In this document: positions 7,347 to 14,982 of the stretch, piece by piece | How the letters are laid out: every line of letters starts with the position of its first letter | Numbering within the stretch: position 1 is the stretch's first letter | From: [Eubacterium] saphenum | GTDB lineage: Bacteria; Bacillota; Clostridia; Oscillospirales; Ruminococcaceae | NCBI GenBank assembly: GCA_004555855.1 | Contig: SFJQ01000009.1 | Coordinates: 1 to 32,565, forward strand | Length of the DNA: 32,565 nucleotides | Direction of reading: 5' to 3' | Notes under the pieces: model-generated | Database searches by the model: none | Told to the model about the DNA's origin: nothing | Seen by the model: only the letters and a program-made list of their open reading frames with translations | Made by a program: the position numbers and the translations under genes

Positions 7347-8204
7347 ATGAATCTTTTCAGGAAGATAACAAGCGTTATTCTCGCACTGGGAGCGGCGGCG
7401 TGCATAAGCGGCTGTTCAAACGGCGGCAAGCCGGGAAATATCGGCGATGTGGTTCTTGCAGCGGGCGACACGATTGCCGAAATCACAATCGAGGATTATG
7501 GCGTTATTAAGGCAAAGCTGTTTCCCGATATCGCTCCGGTTGGCGTCGAGAATTTCGTTGCGCTTGCAAAAGCGGGCTATTACGACGGGCTGAAAATTCA
7601 CAGGGTTGTTGCGGACTGCTGTATTCAGGGCGGCTCGCTGAACGGCGATGGCACGGGCGGAACGCCTGCGGTTAACGAAGGGCAGTATCTTGAAGCGGAA
7701 ACCAGCGTGAACGCGCGCAATTTCTACGGCGCGCTCGGCTATTCCGATACAAGCGGGAATATCGCCGCGCAGTTCTATATCGTCAACTGCAAAAAAGTGC
7801 AGGATTTGAGCGGCTATGATTCGGCGAAAATGAAGGAGAAAGCCGATGAATTTACCGCAAAGCTTGAAACAATGTCCGAGGAAGACCCCGACAGAGCAAG
7901 CGTGACGGCTATGGCAAATTATTACAACAATATGGCGGAGATGTTTGAAAAGGCAACCGAGGACGTTGCCGCAAAGTACGCGACAACGGGCGGCTATCCT
8001 TTCTGGGACGGAAATTACACAATTTTCGGGCAGGTTTACGAGGGGCTTGACGTTGTGGATAAAATCAGCGCCGTGAAGCTCACCACAAGCAACACCGGCG
8101 AGGTTTCAAGACCTGTTGAGGACATCATCATCACTTCCGTGAGAATTTCGGAGTACGTTCCTCCCGAGCCTGAGCAGGAGTCGAGCAGCAGCAAGAAAAA
8201 GTGA
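7347..8204 (+). CDS. cyclophilin-type peptidyl-prolyl isomerase lipoprotein 2
   Basis: A tandem paralogue of the preceding gene, with 285 residues and a lipobox CISGC (Cys23). The same cyclophilin blocks are recognisable: GVIKAKLFPDIAPVGVENF, IHRVVADCCIQGG, AQFYIVN, and DGNYTIFGQVYEGLDVV. It has the same helical insertion of about 70 residues. The catalytic-loop Phe-Met pair is replaced by Cys-Cys while Arg and Gln remain, so prolyl isomerase activity may be reduced. The tail ends in a Glu/Ser/Lys-rich stretch (EPEQESSSSKKK). The ribosome binding site AGAAAGGACAAGG is clear. It lies 36 bases after paralogue 1 and is followed by terminators. Confidence 0.88.
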   Translation: MNLFRKITSVILALGAAACISGCSNGGKPGNIGDVVLAAGDTIAEITIEDYGVIKAKLFPDIAPVGVENFVALAKAGYYDGLKIHRVVADCCIQGGSLNGDGTGGTPAVNEGQYLEAETSVNARNFYGALGYSDTSGNIAAQFYIVNCKKVQDLSGYDSAKMKEKADEFTAKLETMSEEDPDRASVTAMANYYNNMAEMFEKATEDVAAKYATTGGYPFWDGNYTIFGQVYEGLDVVDKISAVKLTTSNTGEVSRPVEDIIITSVRISEYVPPEPEQESSSSKKK

Positions 8205-8229
8205 GTTTTTCGATTAGTGAAATAAAAAC

Positions 8230-8260
8230 ACCGCTCGGCGACTTGTCGGGCGGTATTTTT
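8230..8260 (+). terminator. intrinsic terminator of the cysE operon
   Basis: An eight-pair stem (ACCGCTCG at 8230-8237 with CGGGCGGT at 8247-8254, one G-U pair) is followed by ATTTTT. Confidence 0.85.
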
Positions 8261-8264
8261 GCAC

Positions 8265-8301
8265 AAAAAATGCCCTCGGAATTAACCGAAGGCGTTTTTG
8301 T
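8265..8301. terminator. bidirectional terminator between ppi2 and thrH
   Basis: The stem GCC-TCGG/CCGA-GGC (8272-8293) has an A-run on its left and a T-run on its right. It serves the plus-strand cysE operon and the minus-strand thrH transcript, whose stop codon is at 8303. Confidence 0.8.
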
Positions 8302-8302
8302 T

Positions 8303-8908
8303 TTACTTCGCAAGGCACTCCTTGAGATACTTGAGCAAATCTCCGTACTCCTCAAACGCGGGGATATCGGGGTAATCCTTCTTAATCTGCTCGGTTGAGC
8401 GGAAGAGGAAGCCGAATTTTGACGCGGTAATCATACCGAGGTCGTTGAAGGAGTCGCCGCCTGCGATGGTTTCATAACCGATGGACTGAAGCGCCTTTAC
8501 TGTGGTGAGCTTGGATTTCTCAACGCGCATTTTGTAGCCCGTGATTTCACCGTCGGGAGCAACCTCAAGCGAGTTGCAGAAGATTGTCGGCTGACCGAGC
8601 TTTTTCATCAGGGGAGCGGCAAACTGCGTGAACGTATCGCTCAGAATAATCGTCTGCGAGTTTTCTCTCAGCTCGTCCAAAAACTCCTTTGCGCCGGGCA
8701 TCGGGTCGATTTTCGCGATTGTCGCCTGAATTTCCTTCAGCCCCAAGCCGTGCTCCTTCAGAATACCGATGCGGTATTTCATCAGCTTGTCGTAATCCGG
8801 CTCGTCGCGCGTGGTTCTGCGAAGCTCGGGAATACCAGTTTCCTCGGCGAACGCAATCCAGATTTCCGGTACAAGAACGCCTTCCAAATCCAAACAAGTA
8901 ATGTACAT
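8303..8908 (-). CDS. thrH: ThrH: phosphoserine phosphatase / homoserine phosphotransferase
   Basis: A HAD-superfamily enzyme of 201 residues, the ThrH size. Motif I is DLEGVLVPE (D7, E9), where the second Asp of ordinary HAD phosphatases is replaced by Glu as in ThrH. Motif II is the Ser of ILSDTF (S90), and motif IV is GGDSFNDLGM (150-159). ThrH proteins dephosphorylate phosphoserine and can transfer the phosphate to homoserine, linking serine and threonine supply. The start has a strong AAGGAG site. It lies 51 bases after the phosphatidyltransferase gene on the same strand, with no convincing terminator or promoter between, so it is probably co-transcribed from the promoter at 9624-9652. 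Confidence 0.92.
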   Translation of the reverse strand: MYITCLDLEGVLVPEIWIAFAEETGIPELRRTTRDEPDYDKLMKYRIGILKEHGLGLKEIQATIAKIDPMPGAKEFLDELRENSQTIILSDTFTQFAAPLMKKLGQPTIFCNSLEVAPDGEITGYKMRVEKSKLTTVKALQSIGYETIAGGDSFNDLGMITASKFGFLFRSTEQIKKDYPDIPAFEEYGDLLKYLKECLAK

Positions 8909-8959
8909 AAAATTATCTCCTTTTTATAACGGCAGCTGCTTTCGCAATTGCCGGATTTT

Positions 8960-9598
8960 TCAGTCCTTTTCGGCAGCCTTGCCGATATTTTTTTCTTTAA
9001 TGCGTGTGCGCTTTTTCCCGATTTTCAGCCCGATTATTGTTTGTCTGCCTTCCTGATAATGCCGCGAGAGCAGGTGAATAAGCAGCTCCTCGAAAGATGA
9101 AGCAAGACCTATTCCGCAAAGCACCACGCAATAAATCCAGAACCAGCTCAAACTGATAAAATAAGGCACAAGGAACAGCATAAAGCCCGACAACTTGTTG
9201 AGGTAGCTGTGAAGCGAGGCGAAGCGCTTGAATTTTATCAGAGCCGTGAGATAAGCGGCGATTCTTGTCAGCGCAATCACGCAGACAATTATCCAAATCC
9301 ATCTCGGCAAAACCGCGATAAGCGTCGGCAAAACCCTGTACAACATCAGCAGGTAAAACATAATATCCGCAATGCTGTCAAGCCGCGCGCCGAATTTGCT
9401 CTCTTTTTTCAGCATTCTGGCAACCGTGCCGTCAAGCACATCGCTCACGCCACAGACTGTCCAGATGATGTAAAATGCCGCGCAGAACGGCTCTATAAAC
9501 ACAAGAGCAAGCGTTCCCAGAATGCGGACGGTTGTTATAATATTTGGTGCATTGATATATTTTTTCATTTTAATACCCGATTTCAAATTAACCGACAT
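8960..9598 (-). CDS. CDP-alcohol phosphatidyltransferase family membrane protein
   Basis: The CDP-alcohol phosphatidyltransferase signature is complete: D53-x2-D56-G57-x2-A60-R61-x8-G70-x3-D74-x3-D78. It binds CDP-diacylglycerol and divalent metal. About five or six hydrophobic segments surround it, so this is an integral membrane enzyme of phospholipid head-group synthesis. The acceptor (glycerol-3-phosphate, inositol or other) cannot be decided. The start is either the ATG at 9598 or the one ten codons in, at 9568; neither has a strong ribosome binding site, and the shorter form resembles relatives that begin just before NAPNIITTVRI. It is the first gene of the minus unit with thrH. Confidence 0.9.
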   Translation of the reverse strand: MSVNLKSGIKMKKYINAPNIITTVRILGTLALVFIEPFCAAFYIIWTVCGVSDVLDGTVARMLKKESKFGARLDSIADIMFYLLMLYRVLPTLIAVLPRWIWIIVCVIALTRIAAYLTALIKFKRFASLHSYLNKLSGFMLFLVPYFISLSWFWIYCVVLCGIGLASSFEELLIHLLSRHYQEGRQTIIGLKIGKKRTRIKEKNIGKAAEKD

Positions 9599-9623
9599 TT
9601 TCCGTCAAAAAACTACTCTCTTT

Positions 9624-9652
9624 ATTGTACCACATTTTTCGCTGTTTGTCAA
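9624..9652 (-). promoter_or_regulatory. sigma-A promoter for the phosphatidyltransferase-thrH unit
   Basis: On the minus strand TTGACA (9647-9652) and TACAAT (9624-9629) are separated by 17 bases. The -35 lies back to back with the ilvA -35, only six bases away. Confidence 0.85.
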
Positions 9653-9658
9653 TAACAC

Positions 9659-9687
9659 TTGACAAATTCCTCAAAGCGTTGTATAAT
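9659..9687 (+). promoter_or_regulatory. sigma-A promoter for ilvA-ridA
   Basis: TTGACA (9659-9664) and TATAAT (9682-9687) are separated by 17 bases, a consensus promoter. Its -35 forms an inverted repeat with the divergent -35: TGTCAA-6-TTGACA at 9647-9664. Confidence 0.92.
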
Positions 9688-9729
9688 GTAATTTGGTAAA
9701 TTTTATTTTGTACAAAGAAGGTATGAAAA

Positions 9730-10935
9730 ATGCTCACGCTCGACAGTATTTACAAAGCGTCACACGTTCTGAAGGAGGTTATCAGGCGTACCGACCTGAT
9801 AAAAGCCCCCAAAATAAACCCCGCAGCTGAGGTTTATCTCAAGCCCGAAAATTTACAGGTTACGGGCTCGTTCAAGGTTCGCGGCGCTTATTACAGAATT
9901 TCCCAGCTCAGCGAGGCTGAACGCGAAAAGGGCGTTATCGCCTGCTCTGCGGGAAATCACGCTCAGGGTGTTGCTCTTGCGGCAACAAAGGCGGGGATTA
10001 AGTCGCTGATTTGTCTGCCCGATGGCGCGCCCATCTCAAAGGTAGAGGCAACCAAGGCTTACGGCGCGGAGGTTTGCCTTGTACCGGGCGTTTACGACGA
10101 CGCTTACAACAAGGCTCTTCAGCTTCGTGATGAAAAGGGCTACACCTTTATTCACCCGTTTGATGATGAAAACGTTATCGCGGGACAGGGTACAATCGGA
10201 CTTGAAATTCTAGACGATTTGCCCGACGCGGACGCGGTTGTTGTGCCGATTGGCGGCGGCGGACTGATTTCGGGAGTTGCGTTTGCGATAAAGCAGCTCA
10301 ACCCGAAAATCAAGGTTTACGGCGTACAGGCGGCGGGCGCTCCGTCAATGTTCAACTCAATCCACGACAACAAAATCGAGCGCCTTGAAAGCGTGGCGAC
10401 TCTGGCGGACGGAATTGCCGTCAAAGAGCCGGGAAAGAACACCTTTGAGCTTTGCCGAAAGTATGTTGATGAGATTGTCACGGTTTCCGAGGACGAGATT
10501 TCGGGAGCAATTCTCGCGCTGATTGAACAGCAGAAGCTGATTGCCGAGGGCGCGGGCGCGGTTTCGGTAGCGGCGGTTATGTTCAACAAAATCCCCGTTG
10601 AGGGCAAGAAGGTTGTGTGCGTGGTTTCGGGCGGCAATATTGACGTTACTATCCTGAACCGCGTTATCAGGAGAGGTCTTGTCAAGAGCGGACGTTCGGG
10701 AATGCTCAACATCGAGCTTGTCGATAAGCCCGGACAGCTCCTCGGAGTATCTCAGATTATCGCTCAGCACGGCGGAAACGTAACTGCTGTTCGTCACGAG
10801 CGCGCCGATGAGAACCCCGACATCAACGGCTGCTTCCTGCGTATTCACCTTGAAACGCGCAATTCCGAGCATCTCGAGGAAATCCGCAGTGCGCTTATCG
10901 AAGCGGGTTACAAACTTGTTGATTACATAAAGTAA
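9730..10935 (+). CDS. ilvA: threonine ammonia-lyase (threonine dehydratase) with ACT domain
   Basis: A PLP enzyme of 401 residues that converts threonine to 2-oxobutyrate and ammonia. The PLP lysine is K49 in the TGSFKVRGA motif, the substrate loop is ACSAGNHAQG (71-80), and the phosphate-binding loop is GGGGLISG (175-182). The last 75 residues form a single ACT domain (MLNIELVDKPGQLLGVSQII), as in the roughly 400-residue TdcB/IlvA class of Firmicutes. The ATG at 9730 follows AGAAGG by eight bases. An overlapping ATG at 9723 is out of frame. The gene has its own consensus promoter and is followed 18 bases later by ridA, so it may serve either isoleucine synthesis or threonine catabolism. Confidence 0.95.
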   Translation: MLTLDSIYKASHVLKEVIRRTDLIKAPKINPAAEVYLKPENLQVTGSFKVRGAYYRISQLSEAEREKGVIACSAGNHAQGVALAATKAGIKSLICLPDGAPISKVEATKAYGAEVCLVPGVYDDAYNKALQLRDEKGYTFIHPFDDENVIAGQGTIGLEILDDLPDADAVVVPIGGGGLISGVAFAIKQLNPKIKVYGVQAAGAPSMFNSIHDNKIERLESVATLADGIAVKEPGKNTFELCRKYVDEIVTVSEDEISGAILALIEQQKLIAEGAGAVSVAAVMFNKIPVEGKKVVCVVSGGNIDVTILNRVIRRGLVKSGRSGMLNIELVDKPGQLLGVSQIIAQHGGNVTAVRHERADENPDINGCFLRIHLETRNSEHLEEIRSALIEAGYKLVDYIK

Positions 10936-10953
10936 ACGAAAAGAGGTATTTTT

Positions 10954-11325
10954 ATGAAAACAATTCACACGGACAACGCTCCTGCGGCAATCGGACCTTA
11001 CGTTCAGGCGAAAATCACGGGAAATCTTGTGTACAGCTCGGGACAAATCCCGATTGACCCGGCAACGGGAAATCTCGTAGAGGGCGGTATCGAGGAGCAG
11101 ACAAAGCGCGTTTGCGAGAACCTCAAGGCTGTTCTTGAAGCGGCGGGAAGCTCGCTTACAAAGGTTGTCAAGACGAACTGCTATCTGAAGGATATCGGCG
11201 ATTTTGCGGCATTTAACGCGGTTTACGCCGAGTATTTCACCGAAAAGCCCGCGCGTTCGTGCGTAGGCGGCTTGCAGATACCCAAGGGTGCGCTTGTCGA
11301 GGTTGAGGTTATCGCGGAAATCTGA
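10954..11325 (+). CDS. ridA: RidA family enamine/imine deaminase
   Basis: The 123-residue product is the standard RidA length. Diagnostic segments are GNLVYSSGQIPIDPATG near the N-terminus and the C-terminal block ARSCVGGLQIPKGALVEVE, with the catalytic arginine at R101. RidA hydrolyses the reactive 2-aminocrotonate/2-iminobutyrate released by PLP-dependent threonine dehydratase, which protects other PLP enzymes. Its place 18 bases behind the threonine dehydratase matches that role exactly. A GAGG ribosome binding site precedes it and a strong bidirectional terminator follows. Confidence 0.96.
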   Translation: MKTIHTDNAPAAIGPYVQAKITGNLVYSSGQIPIDPATGNLVEGGIEEQTKRVCENLKAVLEAAGSSLTKVVKTNCYLKDIGDFAAFNAVYAEYFTEKPARSCVGGLQIPKGALVEVEVIAEI

Positions 11326-11339
11326 TTTACGCAAAAAGA

Positions 11340-11373
11340 AGGACGCTGAGCAAAATCAGCGCCCTTTTTTTTA
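11340..11373. terminator. bidirectional terminator between ridA and the AI-2E permease
   Basis: The stem GGACGCTGA/TCAGCGCCC with a short loop is followed by eight T on the plus strand, with an A-rich stretch on the left for the minus strand. The T-run ends in the stop codon (11371-11373) of the minus-strand permease. Confidence 0.85.
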
Positions 11374-12816
11374 TCTTCTTTTGAATTTCCGCGGCTTTGG
11401 TTTTGCGGATTTTACGGGAATATCGGTCTTTTTCTCATCGGTCGTTTCGGAGATATTTCCCACGCTTATCGAGAAATTCTCGACAACCTTGTTCGGCGGT
11501 TCATCGATATACTCCTCGGCAAATTCCGCCGTGTCCTTGAAGTAAGGTTCGGTGTCGGACGGGAGATTTTTCTTCCTGAGCTTTCCCGAAACAAATTCCG
11601 CGAAAAGCAGGTAAACCACAGCGAAAACGGGTGCGCCGAGCAACATTCCGGGTATTCCGAACAAGCCGCCGCCGAGAATTATCGAAATGAGCACCCAAAG
11701 CGCCGGCAAACCCATCGTTTCGCCGAAAAGGAACGGCTTTATGATATTGCCGTCGCACTGCTGCAAAATCAGCACAAACAGCGCAAACCAGATAACCTTT
11801 GACGGGTCAACGAGCAAAATCAGGATACCGCTCGGAATTGCTCCGATAAACGGACCGAAGAACGGGATAAGGTTTGTAACGGCGCAGATTGCCGAAATGA
11901 GCATCTGATAGGGCATTCCCATCGCGAACATTCCGATAACCATAAACACGAAAACAATCATCGAGTCGAGCAGATTTGAGATGATATATTTCTTGAAGAT
12001 GTTGTTGCACTTGTTCAGCCCCGAGAAAAGCCGCTCGCAGCGCTCGTTTTTGAGGAACGCGAAGAAGATTTTCTTGCTTTGCGCGAGCAGGCGCTCCTTG
12101 CTGTACAGCAGATAAATCGCGATAATAAGTCCGAGCAGAACGTTTTTCAGTCCCATAAGCATCGACAGCAGGAAATTCCACACGCTGCTTCCGACGTTGT
12201 TTATGATATTCGGGTCAAGGTTGGACACGAATTTTTGGAGAGCGTCCGAGATGTTGGTAAACTCCTTGAACAGGATTTGGGAAATCTGCGGGTTGTCCTT
12301 GAAGAAATCGTTGAGGAATGTTTCGGCTTGCTTGAGGTATTCCGGAAGCTTATCCGCGAGGTCAACCAAGCTCTTTGCAACGCTCGGCACAACCGCAAAC
12401 GCAATTCCCGCAAGCACAGCCAAAAGTATCACATAAGTCAGGATAACCGAGAGCACTCTTGCAAGAGATTTTCTGCGGCTTACGCGTTTCTTTTTGTAAA
12501 GGGCGAGCGCTTCGGGATTTTTTTCTTCGATTTCGAGCAGCTTTTTCGGGAGCGCTTTTTTCTCGGGAGGCGTCCCACTTTTCAGCTTCCCGAACAGCTT
12601 TTTCTCAAGGTACATCATCAGCGGATTAAGAATATACGCTATTATTATGCCGCAGATTACGGGAGCGGCAACTGCGCCTACCCAGGAAAAACCCTGCGAA
12701 ATCGAGTCAAACTTAAACACAAATACCACGAAAAGTACGCCTACTGCAAGAACAATCAGGCTGTAAATCGCAATCGTGGTATATTTTTTATTCCAGTTTA
12801 TCTTCAAATAGTTCAC
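11371..12816 (-). CDS. AI-2E/YueF-type (PerM) family permease
   Basis: A 481-residue integral membrane protein of the AI-2E transporter/PerM family. N-terminal membrane helices (IAIYSLIVLAVGVLFVVFVF, then the GAVAAPVICGIIIAYILNP segment) precede a soluble helical region with the typical ADKLPEYLKQAETFLNDF stretch. A cluster of helices follows, with the family hallmarks NLIPFFGPFIGAIPSGIL and GIPGMLLGAPVFAVVYLL. Some relatives move autoinducer-2 or sodium ions; most have no known substrate. The C-terminal 70 residues form a charged cytoplasmic tail, longer than usual. The start is a GTG at 12816 with AAGG close in front. It stands alone, with its own promoter and a bidirectional terminator. 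Confidence 0.92.
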   Translation of the reverse strand: MNYLKINWNKKYTTIAIYSLIVLAVGVLFVVFVFKFDSISQGFSWVGAVAAPVICGIIIAYILNPLMMYLEKKLFGKLKSGTPPEKKALPKKLLEIEEKNPEALALYKKKRVSRRKSLARVLSVILTYVILLAVLAGIAFAVVPSVAKSLVDLADKLPEYLKQAETFLNDFFKDNPQISQILFKEFTNISDALQKFVSNLDPNIINNVGSSVWNFLLSMLMGLKNVLLGLIIAIYLLYSKERLLAQSKKIFFAFLKNERCERLFSGLNKCNNIFKKYIISNLLDSMIVFVFMVIGMFAMGMPYQMLISAICAVTNLIPFFGPFIGAIPSGILILLVDPSKVIWFALFVLILQQCDGNIIKPFLFGETMGLPALWVLISIILGGGLFGIPGMLLGAPVFAVVYLLFAEFVSGKLRKKNLPSDTEPYFKDTAEFAEEYIDEPPNKVVENFSISVGNISETTDEKKTDIPVKSAKPKPRKFKRR

Positions 12817-12850
12817 CGCCTTAAATTATCAAAATGTATGCCTAACTTAC

Positions 12851-12879
12851 AGTTTACCATATTTTTGCTCTGTTGTCAA
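12851..12879 (-). promoter_or_regulatory. sigma-A promoter for the AI-2E permease
   Basis: On the minus strand TTGACA (12874-12879) and TAAACT (12851-12856) are separated by 17 bases. Confidence 0.8.
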
Positions 12880-12958
12880 CCAAAAATTCTTGCTGATTGC
12901 ATAAAACGTTGACAAAGTGAGAAAATAATTCTGAAAAACAATGGACAAAGGAGATAAA

Positions 12959-14428
12959 ATGGAAGATTACGAAACGCCGATAAGCCGTTCGCTTGAGGAA
13001 AATCTGGATAATCTGCTCAAATTCACGGACAATTCCTCGGACGTAATTATCAAAAAAGGTCTTGTCTGCGGGAACAAAATTGCCGTCCTTACCTGTGAGG
13101 GAATGACTTCGACGGACACGCTAGCGCAGCTTGTTTATCCAAAACTAAACCTTGTCGAGGACGACAGACTTCTGTCGCCGGAAGCGCTTATGGACAGTTT
13201 TTTCAACGTGTTCCTAATCGCCGCCGAACAGCTTGACATCAAAAATCTCGGCGACCTTACGCTGAAACTGCAGTCGGGCTTTGCGATTATTCTTGTGGAC
13301 GGCTGCACGAGAGCGATAGCAATCGGCGTTCAGGGGTACAAGTCGCGCGGTATCGACGAGCCGAGTTCCGAGCTTAACGTGCGCGGCTCACGGGAAGGCT
13401 TTGTCGAGGTTATCAGGACAAATATGGCGTTAATCCGCCGCAGAATAAAGTCGCCGACGCTGGTTTTCGAGCTTTCGCCGTTCGGGGAGCGAAGCAACAC
13501 GGACATCTGCCTTTGCTACATCTCGGACAAGGTTTCGCCGAAGCTGCTAGAAAACGTGAAGAAGCGGCTGAAATCGGTAAATCTGAACACAATCCTCGAA
13601 AGCGGCTATATACAGCCGTATTTTGAGGGGCGCGGCGGCTGGTTTTTCTCGGAGTGCGGGACGTGCGAGCGCCCCGATGTGTTCGCGGCGAAGCTGTACG
13701 AGGGACGCGTCGGAATACTTGTGGACGGAACGCCGTTTGCGCTGGTTGTGCCGCATTTGTTTATCGAGAATTTCCAGACGCTCGACGACTACACGCAAAA
13801 GCCGTTTTACGCGTTTTTCATAAGAACGGTGCGGCTTGCAGCTTATCTGATAACGCTGTTTTTGCCGGGATTTTATGTCGCTGTCGCTTCGTACAATCCG
13901 GAGATGCTGCCGTCGTCGCTTATCCTGAACCTTGCCGCCGCGGAGCAGACAGCGCCGTTTTCGCTGATGGTGGAGTGCCTTTTCATTCATTTTATGTACG
14001 AAATCCTGCGTGAAGCGGGAATACGTCTGCCGCGGCCAATCGGTCACGCAATCGGCGTTGTCGGGGGACTGGTTATCGGCGATATCACGGTATCTGCGGG
14101 ACTTGTCGGCGCGCCTATGGTGTTAATCGTGGCGCTTTCGGGATTGTGCAGCTTTGTCGTGCCGAAAATGTACGAAAAAATCGTTATTCTGCGGTTTGTG
14201 TATATCATCGCGGGCGGCGTGTTCGGGCTGTACGGACTGCTTCTGGCAGCGGGCGCGGTTCTGATAAAAATGTGCTCGCTTTCAACCTACGGCGTGCCTT
14301 ATATGGCGCCGATTTCGCCGTTTTCACCGAAGGCTTGTCGGGATATGTTCGTGCGGGCAAACTGGAAGAAGATGGCGAAATCTGACGTTACCGTACAGTC
14401 GCTTAACGGCACGGAAATGAAGAGGTGA
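12959..14428 (+). CDS. spore germination protein, GerAA/GerKA family
   Basis: The A subunit of a GerA-type germinant receptor, in the spore inner membrane. The ATG at 12959 follows AAAGGAGAT and gives 489 residues; the ATG at 12941 would lie upstream of that site. About 240 N-terminal residues form the soluble domain, with DGCTRAIAIGVQGYKSRGID and the family segment RGSREGFVEVIRTNMALIRR. About five membrane helices follow from residue 280 on (for example AYLITLFLPGFYVAVA), including RPIGHAIGVVGGLVIGD. Such receptors sense nutrients and trigger germination. It heads an operon with a 50-residue ORF, a GerB-like and a GerC-like gene. A GCATA motif at 12899-12903 could be part of a sigma-G promoter, but the -10 is weak. 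Confidence 0.95.
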   Translation: MEDYETPISRSLEENLDNLLKFTDNSSDVIIKKGLVCGNKIAVLTCEGMTSTDTLAQLVYPKLNLVEDDRLLSPEALMDSFFNVFLIAAEQLDIKNLGDLTLKLQSGFAIILVDGCTRAIAIGVQGYKSRGIDEPSSELNVRGSREGFVEVIRTNMALIRRRIKSPTLVFELSPFGERSNTDICLCYISDKVSPKLLENVKKRLKSVNLNTILESGYIQPYFEGRGGWFFSECGTCERPDVFAAKLYEGRVGILVDGTPFALVVPHLFIENFQTLDDYTQKPFYAFFIRTVRLAAYLITLFLPGFYVAVASYNPEMLPSSLILNLAAAEQTAPFSLMVECLFIHFMYEILREAGIRLPRPIGHAIGVVGGLVIGDITVSAGLVGAPMVLIVALSGLCSFVVPKMYEKIVILRFVYIIAGGVFGLYGLLLAAGAVLIKMCSLSTYGVPYMAPISPFSPKACRDMFVRANWKKMAKSDVTVQSLNGTEMKR

Positions 14429-14434
14429 GCGCGG

Positions 14435-14587
14435 TTGGATAAGCAAGAACCGATGGGAAATTACGCGGAAACCATTATCCCGAATCGAGCCGCTCTCCCG
14501 CAGGAAGCGTATCTGAGCGAGCTTGCGCTGCCGTTTGCTGTGATTTCGGAGCTGCAAATCCACGAAAAATTCGAGAAGGGTGAGTAA
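14435..14587 (+). CDS. 50-residue ORF inside the ger operon
   Basis: A short frame begins with TTG at 14435, five bases behind GAGGTGA, and ends in TAA at 14585-14587. Its reading overlaps the GerA stop region closely enough for translational coupling. The product has 50 residues (starting LDKQEPMGNYAETIIPNRA and ending LQIHEKFEKGE), is soluble and helical in its second half, and matches no family I know. Some GerA-type operons carry an extra small D subunit, but those are membrane proteins, so this is not an obvious one. Codon use resembles the neighbours. It ends in GAGTAA, the same context in which the next frame ends before gerB. Confidence 0.5.
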   Translation: MDKQEPMGNYAETIIPNRAALPQEAYLSELALPFAVISELQIHEKFEKGE

Positions 14588-14656
14588 AATGATGCAGGAT
14601 TTCCCGATAATAAGCAGTACTTTTGGCGCAACTTTCAGCAAATCGGTGTTCAGTCA

Positions 14657-14901
14657 CCGCGAAGGCAGCGTGACGCTGCACCCTGTATCGTGGCGAGTCG
14701 GTTGCGTGGGAAAGATTTCACTCGAATCGAATAAAGCGGGATTCAAGCTCCGCGAAGGCAGCGTGACGCTGCACCCTGTATCGTGGCGAGTCGGTTGCGT
14801 GCGAAAGATTTCACTCGAAGCGAACAAAGCGGGATTCAAGCTCCGCGAAGGCAGCGTGACGCATCACTCTGTTGTAAATAAGCACCGCGAAGCGAATAAA
14901 G
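14657..14901 (+). repeat. 93-bp tandem direct repeat, two full copies and a shortened third
   Basis: Units begin at 14657, 14750 and 14843. Units 1 and 2 differ at only three positions (14709/14802 G to C, plus T to G and T to C near 14727-14731 against the second copy). Unit 3 matches for 20 bases and then resumes only at CGAAGCGAATAAAG, so its middle is deleted or diverged. Each unit contains the perfect hairpin GCAGCG-TGA-CGCTGC (14665-14679 in unit 1) and a GAATC/GATTC inverted pair. The structure looks like a dispersed palindromic repeat family that has expanded locally. Confidence 0.9.
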
Positions 14902-14914
14902 TCTTTTTGGAGTT

Positions 14915-14948
14915 CAAAGAACCTTTTTCTTCAGAAAAAGGTTCTTTG
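14915..14948. repeat. 15-bp perfect inverted repeat with TTCA loop
   Basis: CAAAGAACCTTTTTC (14915-14929) and its exact complement (14934-14948) enclose TTCA. It lies between the 93-bp repeats and gerB. No T-run follows on the plus strand, so it is not a typical terminator, yet a hairpin this stable could lower expression of gerB and gerC. It resembles the palindromes of short non-autonomous repeat elements. Confidence 0.85.
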
Positions 14949-14982
14949 CCGCCGGAGGCACTTGTTGGAAATGGTGAGTAAA

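Larger units (their letters stand above)
14589..14981 (+). other. open frame (130 aa) across the repeat insert; coding status doubtful
   Basis: The frame begins with a copy of the gerB start (MMQDFPIIS), then runs through two complete and one partial 31-residue repeats (REGSVTLHPVSWRVGCV, then KISLE-NKAGFKL). It ends in TAA at 14979-14981, touching the gerB ribosome binding site. Because the repeat length, 93 bp, is a multiple of three, the frame stays open without needing selection. The product has no recognisable domain. I read it as a truncated gerB-like 5' end followed by repetitive DNA, rather than a functional gene. Confidence 0.4.

Noticed and set aside
10357..11334. A 325-residue minus-strand frame opposite ilvA-ridA
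   Set aside because: It mirrors two strongly conserved genes, has no ribosome binding site and no recognisable domain.
12079..12912. A 277-residue plus-strand frame opposite the AI-2E permease
   Set aside because: It is rich in His, Arg and Gln as antisense frames here usually are, and it runs through the permease promoter.
12899..12925. Sigma-G promoter before the GerA-like gene
   Set aside because: A GCATA motif is present, but no convincing -10 lies at the right distance, so I do not list it as a site.
14657..14901. CRISPR array
   Set aside because: Units are adjacent 93-bp direct repeats without unique spacers, and no cas genes are nearby.
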